A stretch of DNA of 64,000 bases from JAGOGN01 sp036652735 (GTDB lineage: Bacteria; Bacillota; Clostridia; Lachnospirales; Lachnospiraceae): assembly GCA_036652735.1 (NCBI GenBank), contig JAVVVI010000007.1, positions 1 through 64,000 on the forward strand, in the 5' to 3' direction. A program made the translations under genes and the position numbers. How positions within the stretch are numbered: position 1 is the stretch's first letter; the number at the start of each line of letters is the position of its first letter. The notes beneath the pieces were generated by a model that had not been told where the DNA came from, searched no databases, and saw only the letters and a program-made list of their open reading frames with translations. Positions 34,860 through 43,662 of the stretch are shown in pieces.

Positions 34860-35942
34860 ATGAAGATAAAAAAACGTCTGGTTATGTCTTTTAGTGTAAT
34901 AATTATAATTCCAATTATATTAGGCGCAATTGCCATCCGACTTGTGGACAAGTACCGTTTTGTAGCAGAAAGAGAGACATATGGAGTTTTTGTAATGAAT
35001 TCGATTCTTGTTCTGCTGGTGTTGCTTGTGATTGCCGGATTGGTATTGTCTCTTTGGATCTATAATGGAATACTCACTCCAATTAAAAAGTTAAAAAAGG
35101 CAACCGAAGATATTATGCAAGGGAATCTTGATTTTACGCTTGAAGTGGATAAGAAAGATGAAATTGGTGAGTTGTGTGATAACTTTGAGCAAATGCGATA
35201 CAAACTTAAGGAGTCGGCAGAAGCAAAGCTGGAACAGGACAAGGAGAGCAAAATACTAATCAGTAATATCTGCCATGACTTAAAGACACCCATAACAGCA
35301 ATTAAAGGTTATGTGGAAGGAATTATAGATGGTGTGGCGGATACACCGGAAAAGCAGGAACGCTACATTAAGACCATATATAATAAGGCAAGTGAAATGG
35401 ATACGCTTATTAATGAACTTACCATATATTCAAAATTAGATACCAATCGCGTACCTTATAATTTTCAGAAAATTAATGTTGCAGACTATTTTGATGACTG
35501 CCTGGAGGAAATCGGTGTGGACCTGGAAGGCGAAAAGATGGAACTGGGATATTACAATTATGCAGATCGGGACATGCTGGTTATTGCCGACCCGGAGCAG
35601 TTAAAACGTGTAATTAATAATATTGTGGGCAACGCAATGAAGTATATGAATAAAGAAAAACGCTGCATTAATATTCGAATTAAGGATGTTGGGGATTTTG
35701 CTCAGATTGAGATTGAAGATAATGGAAAAGGAATTGCACCAAAGGATTTGCCCTATGTATTTGACCGTTTTTATCGAGCAGATTCATCACGAAATGAAAC
35801 AAAAGGAAATGGAATTGGCTTATCGATTGTCCGTAAGATTCTGGAAGACCATGGTGGTAAAATATGGGCAACCAGTAAAGAAAATGTTGGAACAACCATG
35901 TACTTTGTAATACGAAAATATCAGGAGGTGCCAAATGAGTAA
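34860..35942 (+). CDS. Two-component sensor histidine kinase
   Basis: A 360-residue kinase with two membrane helices (about residues 9-27 and 45-68) and a very short external loop, so it may sense the membrane or a partner protein. HAMP-type linker: TPIKKLKKATEDIMQGNL. HisKA: SNICHDLKTPITAIKGYV with His139. The ATPase domain has NNIVGNAMKYM, DNGKGIAPKDL, DRFYRADSSR and NGIGLSIVRKI. Its 3' end overlaps the response-regulator gene by 8 bases. No obvious target operon lies next to the pair. GAGGGGGGATAAGA precedes the ATG. Confidence 0.92.
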   Translation: MKIKKRLVMSFSVIIIIPIILGAIAIRLVDKYRFVAERETYGVFVMNSILVLLVLLVIAGLVLSLWIYNGILTPIKKLKKATEDIMQGNLDFTLEVDKKDEIGELCDNFEQMRYKLKESAEAKLEQDKESKILISNICHDLKTPITAIKGYVEGIIDGVADTPEKQERYIKTIYNKASEMDTLINELTIYSKLDTNRVPYNFQKINVADYFDDCLEEIGVDLEGEKMELGYYNYADRDMLVIADPEQLKRVINNIVGNAMKYMNKEKRCINIRIKDVGDFAQIEIEDNGKGIAPKDLPYVFDRFYRADSSRNETKGNGIGLSIVRKILEDHGGKIWATSKENVGTTMYFVIRKYQEVPNE

Positions 35943-36624
35943 AATATTAATAATAGAAGATGAGGAATCAATAGCAGATCTAGAAAAAGACTATTTAGAA
36001 TTAAGCGGTTTCGATGTGGAACTGGAGCGGGATGGAGCAAAAGGCCTGCAACGAGCCGTAAGTGGTGATTATAATATGTTTATTCTGGATATTATGCTGC
36101 CAGGCATGGACGGATTTGAACTTTGCAGGAAGATCAGAGAGGTAAAGAATACCCCGGTACTTATGGTTTCTGCAAAGAAAGATGATATTGATAAGATAAG
36201 GGGACTGGGACTGGGAGCAGATGATTATATAACCAAACCTTTTTCACCAAGTGAACTGGTTGCCCGTGTGAAAGCGCATCTTGCAAGATATGAACGTTTA
36301 ATAGGATCCAGTGCTGCAGAAAATACCATGATAGAGATTCGAGGAATCAGAATTGATAAAACAGCAAGGCGAGTATGGATTAATGAAGAGGAAACACAAT
36401 TTACAACCAAAGAATTTGATCTGCTTTCGTTTCTTGCAGAGAATCCCAATCACGTCTATTCCAAAGAGGAGCTTTTTCGGCAGATATGGGATATGGAATC
36501 GGTAGGGGATATTGCAACGGTAACAGTACATATTAAGAAAATAAGGGAAAAAATAGAGGTCAATACGGCAAAGCCTCAATACATAGAGACAATCTGGGGT
36601 GTGGGATACCGCTTCAAAATATAG
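35935..36624 (+). CDS. OmpR-family response regulator
   Basis: A 229-residue regulator. The receiver domain has EDEE near the N-terminus, phospho-accepting Asp52 in FILDIMLPGMDG, VSAK and TKPFSPSELVAR. The winged-helix output domain (about residues 130-228) shows TTKEFDLLSFLAENPNHVYSK-type residues, ATVTVHIKKIREKIE and ETIWGVGYRFK. It starts inside the kinase gene (AGGAGGTGCCAA upstream), so both are made together. The pair resembles VanRS/PhoPR-type systems, but targets cannot be read. Confidence 0.93.
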   Translation: MSKILIIEDEESIADLEKDYLELSGFDVELERDGAKGLQRAVSGDYNMFILDIMLPGMDGFELCRKIREVKNTPVLMVSAKKDDIDKIRGLGLGADDYITKPFSPSELVARVKAHLARYERLIGSSAAENTMIEIRGIRIDKTARRVWINEEETQFTTKEFDLLSFLAENPNHVYSKEELFRQIWDMESVGDIATVTVHIKKIREKIEVNTAKPQYIETIWGVGYRFKI

Positions 36625-36665
36625 GCAGGTATGGTATTTCATAAGAATGAAAAAGGGGTGTAGAC

Positions 36666-37337
36666 ATGGAGATAGAAGTATTATTTGAAGATACTGTGAT
36701 TTTGGTATGCAGAAAACAGGCAGGAATTCCAACTCAGACACCCAAACAGGGACAACCGGATATGGTAAGTCTGTTGCGTAATTATCGGGCAGGAAAGGGA
36801 GAAGATACCTATATTGGATTAATCCATCGCCTGGACCAGCCGGTAGAAGGTATCATGGTTTTTGCCAAAACAAAAGATGCCGCAGCGAACTTAAGCAGGC
36901 AGATGAGAGAATTTGGTTTGGAAAAACAGTACCTTGCCGTAATTGAAGGAAAGATGGAGAAAGAGAAGGCAACCTTGATTCATTATCTACTGCGTGATGG
37001 TAGGAATAATACAACCACCTGTGTATCAGAGCGTGTTCCGGGTGCAAAGCGAGGGGAGCTGGAATATACGGTAATGGAAGAGATAGAAGGGGAGAGCCTC
37101 CTTCGTATTCGTTTAAAAACAGGCCGTCACCACCAGATTCGAGTGCAGATGGCAGAGGTGGGGCACCCGATTATCGGAGATAAAAAGTACAATAAAAATG
37201 CGGATCAAAAACGGTATCTGCCCCTGTTATTATGTTCCGAACATCTGGAATTTCATCATCCACAGACAGGGAAAGTAATGCAGTTTTTCATAAAACCCAC
37301 AGGGGAAGGATTCCGGAAGTTCCAAACTTTGGAATAA
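36666..37337 (+). CDS. RluA-family pseudouridine synthase
   Basis: A 223-residue RNA-modifying enzyme. The catalytic motif HRLDQPVEGIMVFAKT contains the essential Asp. EKQYLAVIEG and LKTGRHHQIRVQMAEVGHPIIGDKKY follow, all family hallmarks. There is no S4 domain, so it is a short form. The target uridine (rRNA or tRNA) cannot be told. AAAGGGGTG is a good ribosome binding site. It follows the response-regulator gene by 41 bases and precedes the ytvI-like gene by 28, so these may form a loose operon. Confidence 0.9.
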   Translation: MEIEVLFEDTVILVCRKQAGIPTQTPKQGQPDMVSLLRNYRAGKGEDTYIGLIHRLDQPVEGIMVFAKTKDAAANLSRQMREFGLEKQYLAVIEGKMEKEKATLIHYLLRDGRNNTTTCVSERVPGAKRGELEYTVMEEIEGESLLRIRLKTGRHHQIRVQMAEVGHPIIGDKKYNKNADQKRYLPLLLCSEHLEFHHPQTGKVMQFFIKPTGEGFRKFQTLE

Positions 37338-37365
37338 AATCGATAGAATAAAGCATACTAAAAGT

Positions 37366-38433
37366 ATGAATAAGCAAAGAATAACAACTAAGAAAGTAAT
37401 TGTTTTAGCAGGAATCACAGCAATGGTATATTTCGCCTTTCGGTTCATGGTTCCCTTGATTCTTCCCTTTTTAATTGCGGGAATCATAACAAAGAGCCTG
37501 TATCCTTTGGTGTGCCGGATCAATGAGAAAATACGGATCGCAAAGGGCGCAGCCGCCGGTATACTAACCGGTATTCTGCTGCTGGTTTTAGCGGGCGTTT
37601 TTTTATGGATGGTGAAACTAGGTCTGGGAATGCTTCCGGAAGTATTACAGACCTGGAATCAGGTATGGAATAGTTTAACCGATTTTGCACAAATCTGCTG
37701 TACCAAGGCAGAGGGCATAACAAAAGTAGAAAATGGAACCTATTATCATACCATTTATACAAGTTTAATGCATTATGAAGATCGGATCAGCCGTTCTTTA
37801 ATTCCAACCCTATGTGCCAATGGCTCTAAAATTGCTATTTTTTTTCTGGGTGCAGTGAGTATCCTCCTTATTACAGTTATCTCCACAGCTTTACTCACAA
37901 AGGATTATGAAAAAATAGGAGCTTGTCTTAGACGGAGCCCATTGGGGAAGGCATGCATACGAATGGTACGAAGGACCAAGAAGGCAGGTGGAGCATATCT
38001 AAGGGCACAGACACTGCTTTTGTTTATGACATCGGTCATGAGTGTTGCAGGGTTATATTTTATTGGAATCAAAGGTGCACTCTGGAAAGGTATTCTTATT
38101 GGACTTTGCGATGCACTTCCCTTTTTGGGAACGGGAACAATTTTGGTTCCCTGGAGCTTGGTGCGTCTTTTTCAAAAAGATTATAAGCAAATGATAGGAT
38201 TTATATTGCTTTATCTCACTTGCAGTGGTGTGCGTCAGGTACTGGAACCAAAATTAATTGGAAAAGGGATTGGAATTCCTGCATTAGGAGTTGTTATGGG
38301 CATTTATATTGGAATACAGGTATATGGTGCAATTGGAATTTTGTATGGTCCACTTTCATTTTTACTTATAAAGGAAATATATGAAGAGATCTGCTCTGTT
38401 ATGACAAATGCAGGGAAGGAAAAGCTTGAATAA
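37366..38433 (+). CDS. AI-2E/YtvI-family membrane protein, probably sporulation-related
   Basis: A 355-residue membrane protein with about eight helices. The AI-2E_transport pattern shows in FMVPLILPFLIAGIITKSLYPLV at the N-terminus and PFLGTGTILVPWSLVRLF, GVRQVLEPKLIGKGIGIPALGV at the C-terminal half. Together with the spore-forming context this resembles YtvI, a mother-cell sporulation membrane protein in Bacillus. The start is uncertain. ATG 37366 has no strong ribosome binding site, and a sigma-E-like CATACTAA at 37354-37361 would leave no leader. Function beyond family is unknown. Confidence 0.78.
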   Translation: MNKQRITTKKVIVLAGITAMVYFAFRFMVPLILPFLIAGIITKSLYPLVCRINEKIRIAKGAAAGILTGILLLVLAGVFLWMVKLGLGMLPEVLQTWNQVWNSLTDFAQICCTKAEGITKVENGTYYHTIYTSLMHYEDRISRSLIPTLCANGSKIAIFFLGAVSILLITVISTALLTKDYEKIGACLRRSPLGKACIRMVRRTKKAGGAYLRAQTLLLFMTSVMSVAGLYFIGIKGALWKGILIGLCDALPFLGTGTILVPWSLVRLFQKDYKQMIGFILLYLTCSGVRQVLEPKLIGKGIGIPALGVVMGIYIGIQVYGAIGILYGPLSFLLIKEIYEEICSVMTNAGKEKLE

Positions 38434-38466
38434 ATGCTGGAAGTTGTCGAATTGTATATTATTTGC

Positions 38467-38495
38467 TTGCAGATGATAATTTAATCTGATATAAT
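38467..38495 (+). promoter_or_regulatory. Sigma-A promoter overlapping a false ATG
   Basis: TTGCAG (38467-38472) and a perfect TATAAT (38490-38495) have 17 bases between them. The TATAAT contains the first two bases of an in-frame ATG at 38494, which therefore cannot be the translation start. Confidence 0.75.
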
Positions 38496-38547
38496 GAAAA
38501 AGGATTTTGTTTTGGAAGGATTTTGTCATAATGTAAAGGAGAACAAA

Positions 38548-39726
38548 GTGGACATTTCAAAATATGGGCCATTAAAAAGCAAACTATTACTAAGAGAACG
38601 AAAAGGAATTGAGAATATGAGACGGCTGGTGGTGTCATCATCCGTGTTAGCGGTGTGTTTTTTCCTGCTTTGGGTATGGTTCCTTTTACGGATGCCGGTG
38701 GTGGTGCCGGGTATGGTGGCGTGGTTTGCACTTATTGTTTATGTGACAGCACAGATTGCATTTGGAGGATATGGTTATTTTTGGATAAAACAGAAGAAAA
38801 AAAATGAATGTGTGGGAGTAATTCGCTTTTATTGGGGACTGAATTATGCCTGCTTATCCATTTTTGTTCTTCTTGCAGCTTCTGAGACGGATGCAATGGT
38901 GTATTTAGGATTCTTATTTCTTATATTTGCAATACTGCCGCTTCTGGAAAGCAGAGAACTGATTACGGTTACTGTGCTAGAGGGACTGCTGGGAGTTATT
39001 TGCTGTGTCAGAGGACAGATTGATTTGGAACATTTTTGTTATATTGGAATTATGGGCTGTTTGTGTGCGGTTATTTCCAGGCAGAAGTTTGTGAATTTCC
39101 TTAGAAGAATGGAAGATGGCTACAGGATAGACAATGCAAAAAATCAAGCAGAACGGGATCCAATGACAGGAATGCTGAATCGAAGAGGATTGGAACGCAG
39201 AGTTACCGGAATTTGGCCAACGTGTGTAAGGCAGAGAATGGGAATTGCAATTATAATGATGGATATTGATAATTTCAAAGGATATAATGATACATTTGGA
39301 CATCCCATGGGGGATAAATGTATTCAAGCTGTGACGGAGCAGATCAAGAATTCTGCGCCTAGAAAAACGGATTATGTTGCACGGGTGGGAGGAGAAGAAT
39401 TCTTGGTACTTTTAACCGGAATAACCCCTTCCGATGCACTAAGATGGGCAAAGAACTGTAAAGAAGCAATAGAGGCGCTGGAAATTCAGCAGGCACCCGG
39501 TAATTTTTTGCCCATGGTATCTGTTAGTATGGGAGTTGAGGCAGAGGTTCCGGGAATTGGGGATAAATTCTGGGAGATGCGCAATGAGGCGGACCGTTGT
39601 CTTTATCAGGCGAAGGAAAATGGCAGAGCTTGTATCTTTATGAAAGAGCATTGTTATGCAAAAACAAATCCACCGGAAAATAGAAGACAGTATTATTTGG
39701 AACGAGGATTTCGTTCACTTGGATAG
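38548..39726 (+). CDS. Membrane-bound GGDEF diguanylate cyclase
   Basis: A 392-residue protein with an N-terminal membrane sensor of about six helices and a C-terminal cyclase domain. The cyclase has DPMTGMLNRRGLERRV, MMDIDNFKGYNDTFGH and the active site RVGGEEF. An intact RxxD inhibitory site lies exactly five residues before GGEEF, so feedback inhibition by c-di-GMP is expected. AAAGGAG at 38535-38541 sits six bases before the GTG at 38548. The longer frame from ATG 38494 would start inside the -10 box. The gene follows ytvI-like and precedes proS. Confidence 0.9.
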   Translation: MDISKYGPLKSKLLLRERKGIENMRRLVVSSSVLAVCFFLLWVWFLLRMPVVVPGMVAWFALIVYVTAQIAFGGYGYFWIKQKKKNECVGVIRFYWGLNYACLSIFVLLAASETDAMVYLGFLFLIFAILPLLESRELITVTVLEGLLGVICCVRGQIDLEHFCYIGIMGCLCAVISRQKFVNFLRRMEDGYRIDNAKNQAERDPMTGMLNRRGLERRVTGIWPTCVRQRMGIAIIMMDIDNFKGYNDTFGHPMGDKCIQAVTEQIKNSAPRKTDYVARVGGEEFLVLLTGITPSDALRWAKNCKEAIEALEIQQAPGNFLPMVSVSMGVEAEVPGIGDKFWEMRNEADRCLYQAKENGRACIFMKEHCYAKTNPPENRRQYYLERGFRSLG

Positions 39727-39781
39727 TGTTTTTCTAATAGAAGGATAGAGACGGATAGGAAGCTTCAGAAAGGGGAATCGT

Positions 39782-41218
39782 ATGCCCAAAGATAAGAAAT
39801 TAGTAGAATCCATTACATCAATGGAGAAAGATTTTGCACAATGGTATACAGATGTTGTTATTAAATCGGGTTTGATTGATTATACAAGTGTAAAAGGATG
39901 CATGGTAATAAAACCATCCGGTTATGCAATTTGGGAAAATATACAAGCAGAACTGGATAGAAGATTTAAGGAAACAGGAGTAGAAAATGTCTATATGCCT
40001 CTTCTGATTCCTGAAAGTTTGCTGGAAAAAGAAAAGGATCATGTAGAGGGATTTGCCCCGGAAGTAGCCTGGGTTACACATGGAGGTTCGGAGCCGTTGC
40101 AGGAAAGACTTTGCATACGGCCAACATCAGAGACCTTGTTCTGTGATTTTTATGCAGGAGATATCCATTCATACAGAGATTTACCAAGAGTCTATAATCA
40201 GTGGTGTTCGGTTGTGCGATGGGAGAAAACGACCCGTCCTTTTTTAAGAAGCAGAGAGTTCTTGTGGCAGGAAGGCCATACCGCGCATGCAACAGCAGAA
40301 GAAGCCCAGAAAAGAACCATTCAGATGCTGAATTTGTATGCCAACTTTTGTGAAGAAGTTCTGGCAATGCCGGTTATGCTGGGACAAAAAACAGACAGAG
40401 AGAAATTCGCAGGGGCAGAGGCAACCTATACTGTGGAGGCTATGATGCATGATGGAAAAGCATTACAATCAGGAACCAGTCACAACTTTGGGGACGGATT
40501 TGCAAAAGCATTTGGAATTCAGTATACGGATAGAGAGAATAGGCTTCAATATGTTCACCAGACTTCCTGGGGAATGTCCACCCGCTTAATAGGGGCAATT
40601 ATAATGGTACATGGAGATGACAGCGGACTGGTTCTGCCACCGAAAATCGCACCGGTTCAGGTAATGATTGTTCCAATTCGTCAGCAATGCCAAGGTGTCC
40701 TTGAGAAAGCCCAGGAGTTGAAGCAGTACCTTTTAAAGCAATATAGGGTACGTTTGGATGATTCTGACAAGAGTCCGGGGTGGAAGTTCGCGGAGCAGGA
40801 GATGAGGGGAATTCCGCTTAGAATTGAGCTGGGTCCCAAGGATATCGAAGAAAATCACTGTGTAGTGGTTCGACGAGATACGAATGAGAAGCTTGTAGTT
40901 AGTCTGAATCATGTGGAGGAAGAAGTTAAAGTGCTCTTAGATCTCATACAGAATGAGATGTATGAGCGGGCAAAAGAACATAGAGATTCCCATATATATG
41001 ATGCAGCCAGTTATGCAGGGTTCGTAGACTTAGCAGCAAACAATCAGGGATTTGTGCGTGCTATGTGGTGCGGAGATGAGAGCTGTGAGATTAAAATAAA
41101 AGAAGATACAGCTGCAACAAGCAGATGTATTCCATTTAAGCAGGAAAAAATATCAGATGTTTGCGTATGCTGTGGAAAACCGGCAAAAAAATTAGTGTAC
41201 TGGGGAAAGGCGTATTAG
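39782..41218 (+). CDS. proS: Prolyl-tRNA synthetase, short (ProS type 3) form
   Basis: A 478-residue class II aminoacyl-tRNA synthetase charging tRNA-Pro. Motif 2 is around [23 protein letters not shown]; motif 1 lies in the N-terminal third ([14 protein letters not shown]). The anticodon-binding domain follows from about residue 290. The C-terminal zinc-binding domain ends in [12 protein letters not shown] and [18 protein letters not shown], typical of the archaeal/eukaryal type lacking the editing insertion. GAAAGGGGAAT precedes the ATG. No T-box leader fits in the 55 bases upstream. A tRNA-Pro gene lies at 57-130. Confidence 0.96.
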   Translation: MPKDKKLVESITSMEKDFAQWYTDVVIKSGLIDYTSVKGCMVIKPSGYAIWENIQAELDRRFKETGVENVYMPLLIPESLLEKEKDHVEGFAPEVAWVTHGGSEPLQERLCIRPTSETLFCDFYAGDIHSYRDLPRVYNQWCSVVRWEKTTRPFLRSREFLWQEGHTAHATAEEAQKRTIQMLNLYANFCEEVLAMPVMLGQKTDREKFAGAEATYTVEAMMHDGKALQSGTSHNFGDGFAKAFGIQYTDRENRLQYVHQTSWGMSTRLIGAIIMVHGDDSGLVLPPKIAPVQVMIVPIRQQCQGVLEKAQELKQYLLKQYRVRLDDSDKSPGWKFAEQEMRGIPLRIELGPKDIEENHCVVVRRDTNEKLVVSLNHVEEEVKVLLDLIQNEMYERAKEHRDSHIYDAASYAGFVDLAANNQGFVRAMWCGDESCEIKIKEDTAATSRCIPFKQEKISDVCVCCGKPAKKLVYWGKAY

Positions 41219-41229
41219 GTGTGAAGAAG

Positions 41230-42558
41230 ATGATCCAATTGCCTGAAAAGGTAAAAGAAATAATTATTCGTTTAAAAGAAGCCGGCTACGAGGGGTATGC
41301 AGTAGGCGGCTGTGTTCGTGACTGTATCCTTGAAAGAATACCAACGGATTGGGATATTACAACCTCGGCACCTCCAAATCAGGTAAAAAGGATCTTCAAA
41401 CGAACGGTAGATACCGGCATTGAGCATGGTACGGTAACGGTATTGCTTGGAGAGGAAAGCTATGAGGTAACAACCTATCGTATTGATGGTGAATATGAGG
41501 ATGCAAGGCACCCAAAAGAAGTTACCTTTACAGGAAATCTTACAGAGGATCTGCGAAGACGAGACTTTACCATTAATGCAATGGCATACAATGAGGAACA
41601 GGGTCTGGTGGATGTGTTTGGCGGAACAGAGGATCTGGAAAAAAGGATCATCCGCTGTGTGGGTAATCCCCAAGAGCGTTTTTCAGAGGATGCATTGAGA
41701 ATGCTTAGGGCAATTCGATTTGCAGCACAGCTGGATTTTTCCATTGAACAGGAGACTTATCAGGCAATTAGTGAAATGACAGATTTAATGAATAAGATCA
41801 GTGGCGAAAGAATACAGACAGAATTAGTAAAGCTGCTAACCTCATCCCATCCGGAAAATATAAAAATGATATATGAAACGGGACTATCCAGGGTTATCCT
41901 ACCGGAATTTGATGAAATGATGCAATGCCAGCAAAATAGCAAACATCACTGCTATTCGGTTGGAGAGCATACCATCTGCTCACTGAAGGAAATAAAGCCG
42001 GATAAAGTGCTTCGTTTAACGATGCTTCTCCATGACATTGCCAAGCCGGAATGTAAGACTACAGATCCGGATGGAACAAATCATTTTAAGGGACATCAAA
42101 AGCGGGGAGCAGTGGTGGCATATGAACTATTAAAACGATTAAAATTTGACAACGAAACAATTCGCAGGGTGACGGCACTTGTTCGCTGGCATGATGAAAA
42201 GCCTGAGTTACAGGATTCGGAGATAAGAAAAGCGGTGTATCTGGCAGGAACTTTTTGCTATCCCGATTTATTTGCAGTAAAGAGGGCAGATATTTATGCA
42301 CAAAGTCTGTATCGGAGAGAGGATAAGCTTGCTTATGTCTCCCGGTATGAGACAATTTACAATACAATTATACAGCGAAAAGACTGTCTTTCCATTGGCG
42401 AACTTAAGATAAATGGCAGAGATTTGTGTGGTTTGGGAATGAAGCAGGGGCCGGAAATCGGAAACCTGTTATGTGATTTACTTAAGCTTGTACTGGAAGA
42501 TACCACTAAGAACACAAGAGAAACTCTTTTAAATATTGTCCAAAACCGAATGAAATAG
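41230..42558 (+). CDS. cca: CCA-adding tRNA nucleotidyltransferase
   Basis: A class II nucleotidyltransferase of 442 residues that builds the 3' CCA of tRNAs. Family motifs are AVGGCVRDCILERIPTDWDI with the catalytic DWD, EHGTVTVL, RRDFTINAMAYN, and LRMLRAIRFAAQ. A C-terminal HD domain is present (LLHDIAKP). The tRNA-Pro gene in this window lacks an encoded CCA and would need it. The start could be GTG 41221 or ATG 41230; neither has a strong ribosome binding site. The gene begins right after proS and both act on tRNA. An A-adding enzyme is a less likely alternative. Confidence 0.93.
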   Translation: MIQLPEKVKEIIIRLKEAGYEGYAVGGCVRDCILERIPTDWDITTSAPPNQVKRIFKRTVDTGIEHGTVTVLLGEESYEVTTYRIDGEYEDARHPKEVTFTGNLTEDLRRRDFTINAMAYNEEQGLVDVFGGTEDLEKRIIRCVGNPQERFSEDALRMLRAIRFAAQLDFSIEQETYQAISEMTDLMNKISGERIQTELVKLLTSSHPENIKMIYETGLSRVILPEFDEMMQCQQNSKHHCYSVGEHTICSLKEIKPDKVLRLTMLLHDIAKPECKTTDPDGTNHFKGHQKRGAVVAYELLKRLKFDNETIRRVTALVRWHDEKPELQDSEIRKAVYLAGTFCYPDLFAVKRADIYAQSLYRREDKLAYVSRYETIYNTIIQRKDCLSIGELKINGRDLCGLGMKQGPEIGNLLCDLLKLVLEDTTKNTRETLLNIVQNRMK

Positions 42559-42623
42559 GAAAACCCTTCATAAAATGGAAAGACACAGCCGCAGGCGTGA
42601 ATGAATTTTATGGAGGGATTTTT

Positions 42624-43595
42624 GTGTATCAGAAAATTAGTCAAATTCTAGAACAGTATCCACTAACGGTAAATCGTTCTTACAAAGGCAGAGGAGCTTT
42701 GATCTTAGAGACGGAAAATGGCCTGCGTATTTTGAAAGAATACGGAGGAAGCGAGAAGAGAATCTCATTTATTGGAGAGGTTCAGGCAGAGATTCAGAAA
42801 AAGGTAGACTTTCGGGTAGATACGGTACTTCAAAATGCAGAAGGAATATGCATCTCAAAGGATATGTACGAAAATCAGTATTACATGAGAGAATGGTTTA
42901 ACGGGAGAGAGTGTGATACCAAAGAACGGGAAGAAGTGGTTCGGGCAGCAGAGACGCTGGCACAGCTTCATGGCGCTTTGGAGGAATATGAGGGAGAACT
43001 TCCGGATTTTATAACAACTGGTCAGGAAGATATTTTTGAGGAATTTGAAAAACATAATAGAGAATTGCGCAAGGTAAAAAATTACATAAGAGAGAAAAAG
43101 CAAAAGAATTTATTTGAGACAGAATTTCTAAAGGCATATGAGAGCTGCAAACCACAAATCCAGGAACTTGCAGAGAAAGCAGCGGAGTTAGAACCCCAGA
43201 AGAAACTTCTTTGTCACGGCGATTATACACAGCATAATGTAATATTTTTACAAAATGGACTTGGTATCTGCAACTTTGAACAGCTGTGCTGGAACACACG
43301 GATGAGTGATTTGACCACATTTCTCAGAAAGATAATGGAAAAAAACAACTGGAATCTGGGACTTGGAATGGAGATACTGTCGGCATATGAAAAAAACGTT
43401 TCTATATCCACGGCGGAATGGCAGGAGCTTTATTTACGGATGGCATACCCAACAAAATTCTGGAAGATAGCAAATCATTATATGAATGCACACAAGGCAT
43501 GGCCCTGTCAGCGTGATTGTGAGAAAATCGAACATTTTATGAATCAATATGAACCAAGAGAGCAGTTTCTTGTATTTTTAAGACAGACTTGGTAA
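42624..43595 (+). CDS. CotS/YutH-like spore coat kinase-fold protein, possibly inactive
   Basis: A 323-residue protein of the aminoglycoside-phosphotransferase/CotS fold. The N-lobe shows ILKEYGGSEKRISFIGEVQ. The catalytic loop is CHGDYTQHNVIF, the canonical HGDxxxxN. The metal-binding Asp that should follow (usually IDFD) is replaced: the text reads GICNFEQL. This is a candidate pseudokinase. GGAGGG (42612-42617) points to GTG 42624; an earlier in-frame GTG at 42597 lacks such a site. In Bacillus relatives are spore coat proteins, consistent with the sporulation genes in this window. A downstream lipoprotein gene has its own promoter. Confidence 0.78.
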   Translation: MYQKISQILEQYPLTVNRSYKGRGALILETENGLRILKEYGGSEKRISFIGEVQAEIQKKVDFRVDTVLQNAEGICISKDMYENQYYMREWFNGRECDTKEREEVVRAAETLAQLHGALEEYEGELPDFITTGQEDIFEEFEKHNRELRKVKNYIREKKQKNLFETEFLKAYESCKPQIQELAEKAAELEPQKKLLCHGDYTQHNVIFLQNGLGICNFEQLCWNTRMSDLTTFLRKIMEKNNWNLGLGMEILSAYEKNVSISTAEWQELYLRMAYPTKFWKIANHYMNAHKAWPCQRDCEKIEHFMNQYEPREQFLVFLRQTW

Positions 43596-43603
43596 GGAGG
43601 CTA

Positions 43604-43632
43604 TTTCCATTTATTCGGGCATAGTGTATAAT
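43604..43632 (+). promoter_or_regulatory. Sigma-A promoter of the PEGA lipoprotein gene
   Basis: A perfect TATAAT (43627-43632) is preceded by TTTCCA 17 bases upstream (43604-43609). An in-frame GTG at 43624 overlaps the -10 region and is not a plausible start. Confidence 0.55.
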
Positions 43633-43662
43633 GGAAGCACAAAGGAAAAAGTTGGTGATGAG

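Noticed and set aside
37332..37361. Sigma-E-like promoter (GAATAAA, CATACTAA) before the ytvI-like gene
   Set aside because: It would start transcription at or after the proposed ATG 37366, and no clear alternative start codon with ribosome binding site follows.
39727..39781. T-box leader for proS
   Set aside because: Only 55 bases separate the genes and no specifier stem or T-box sequence is present.
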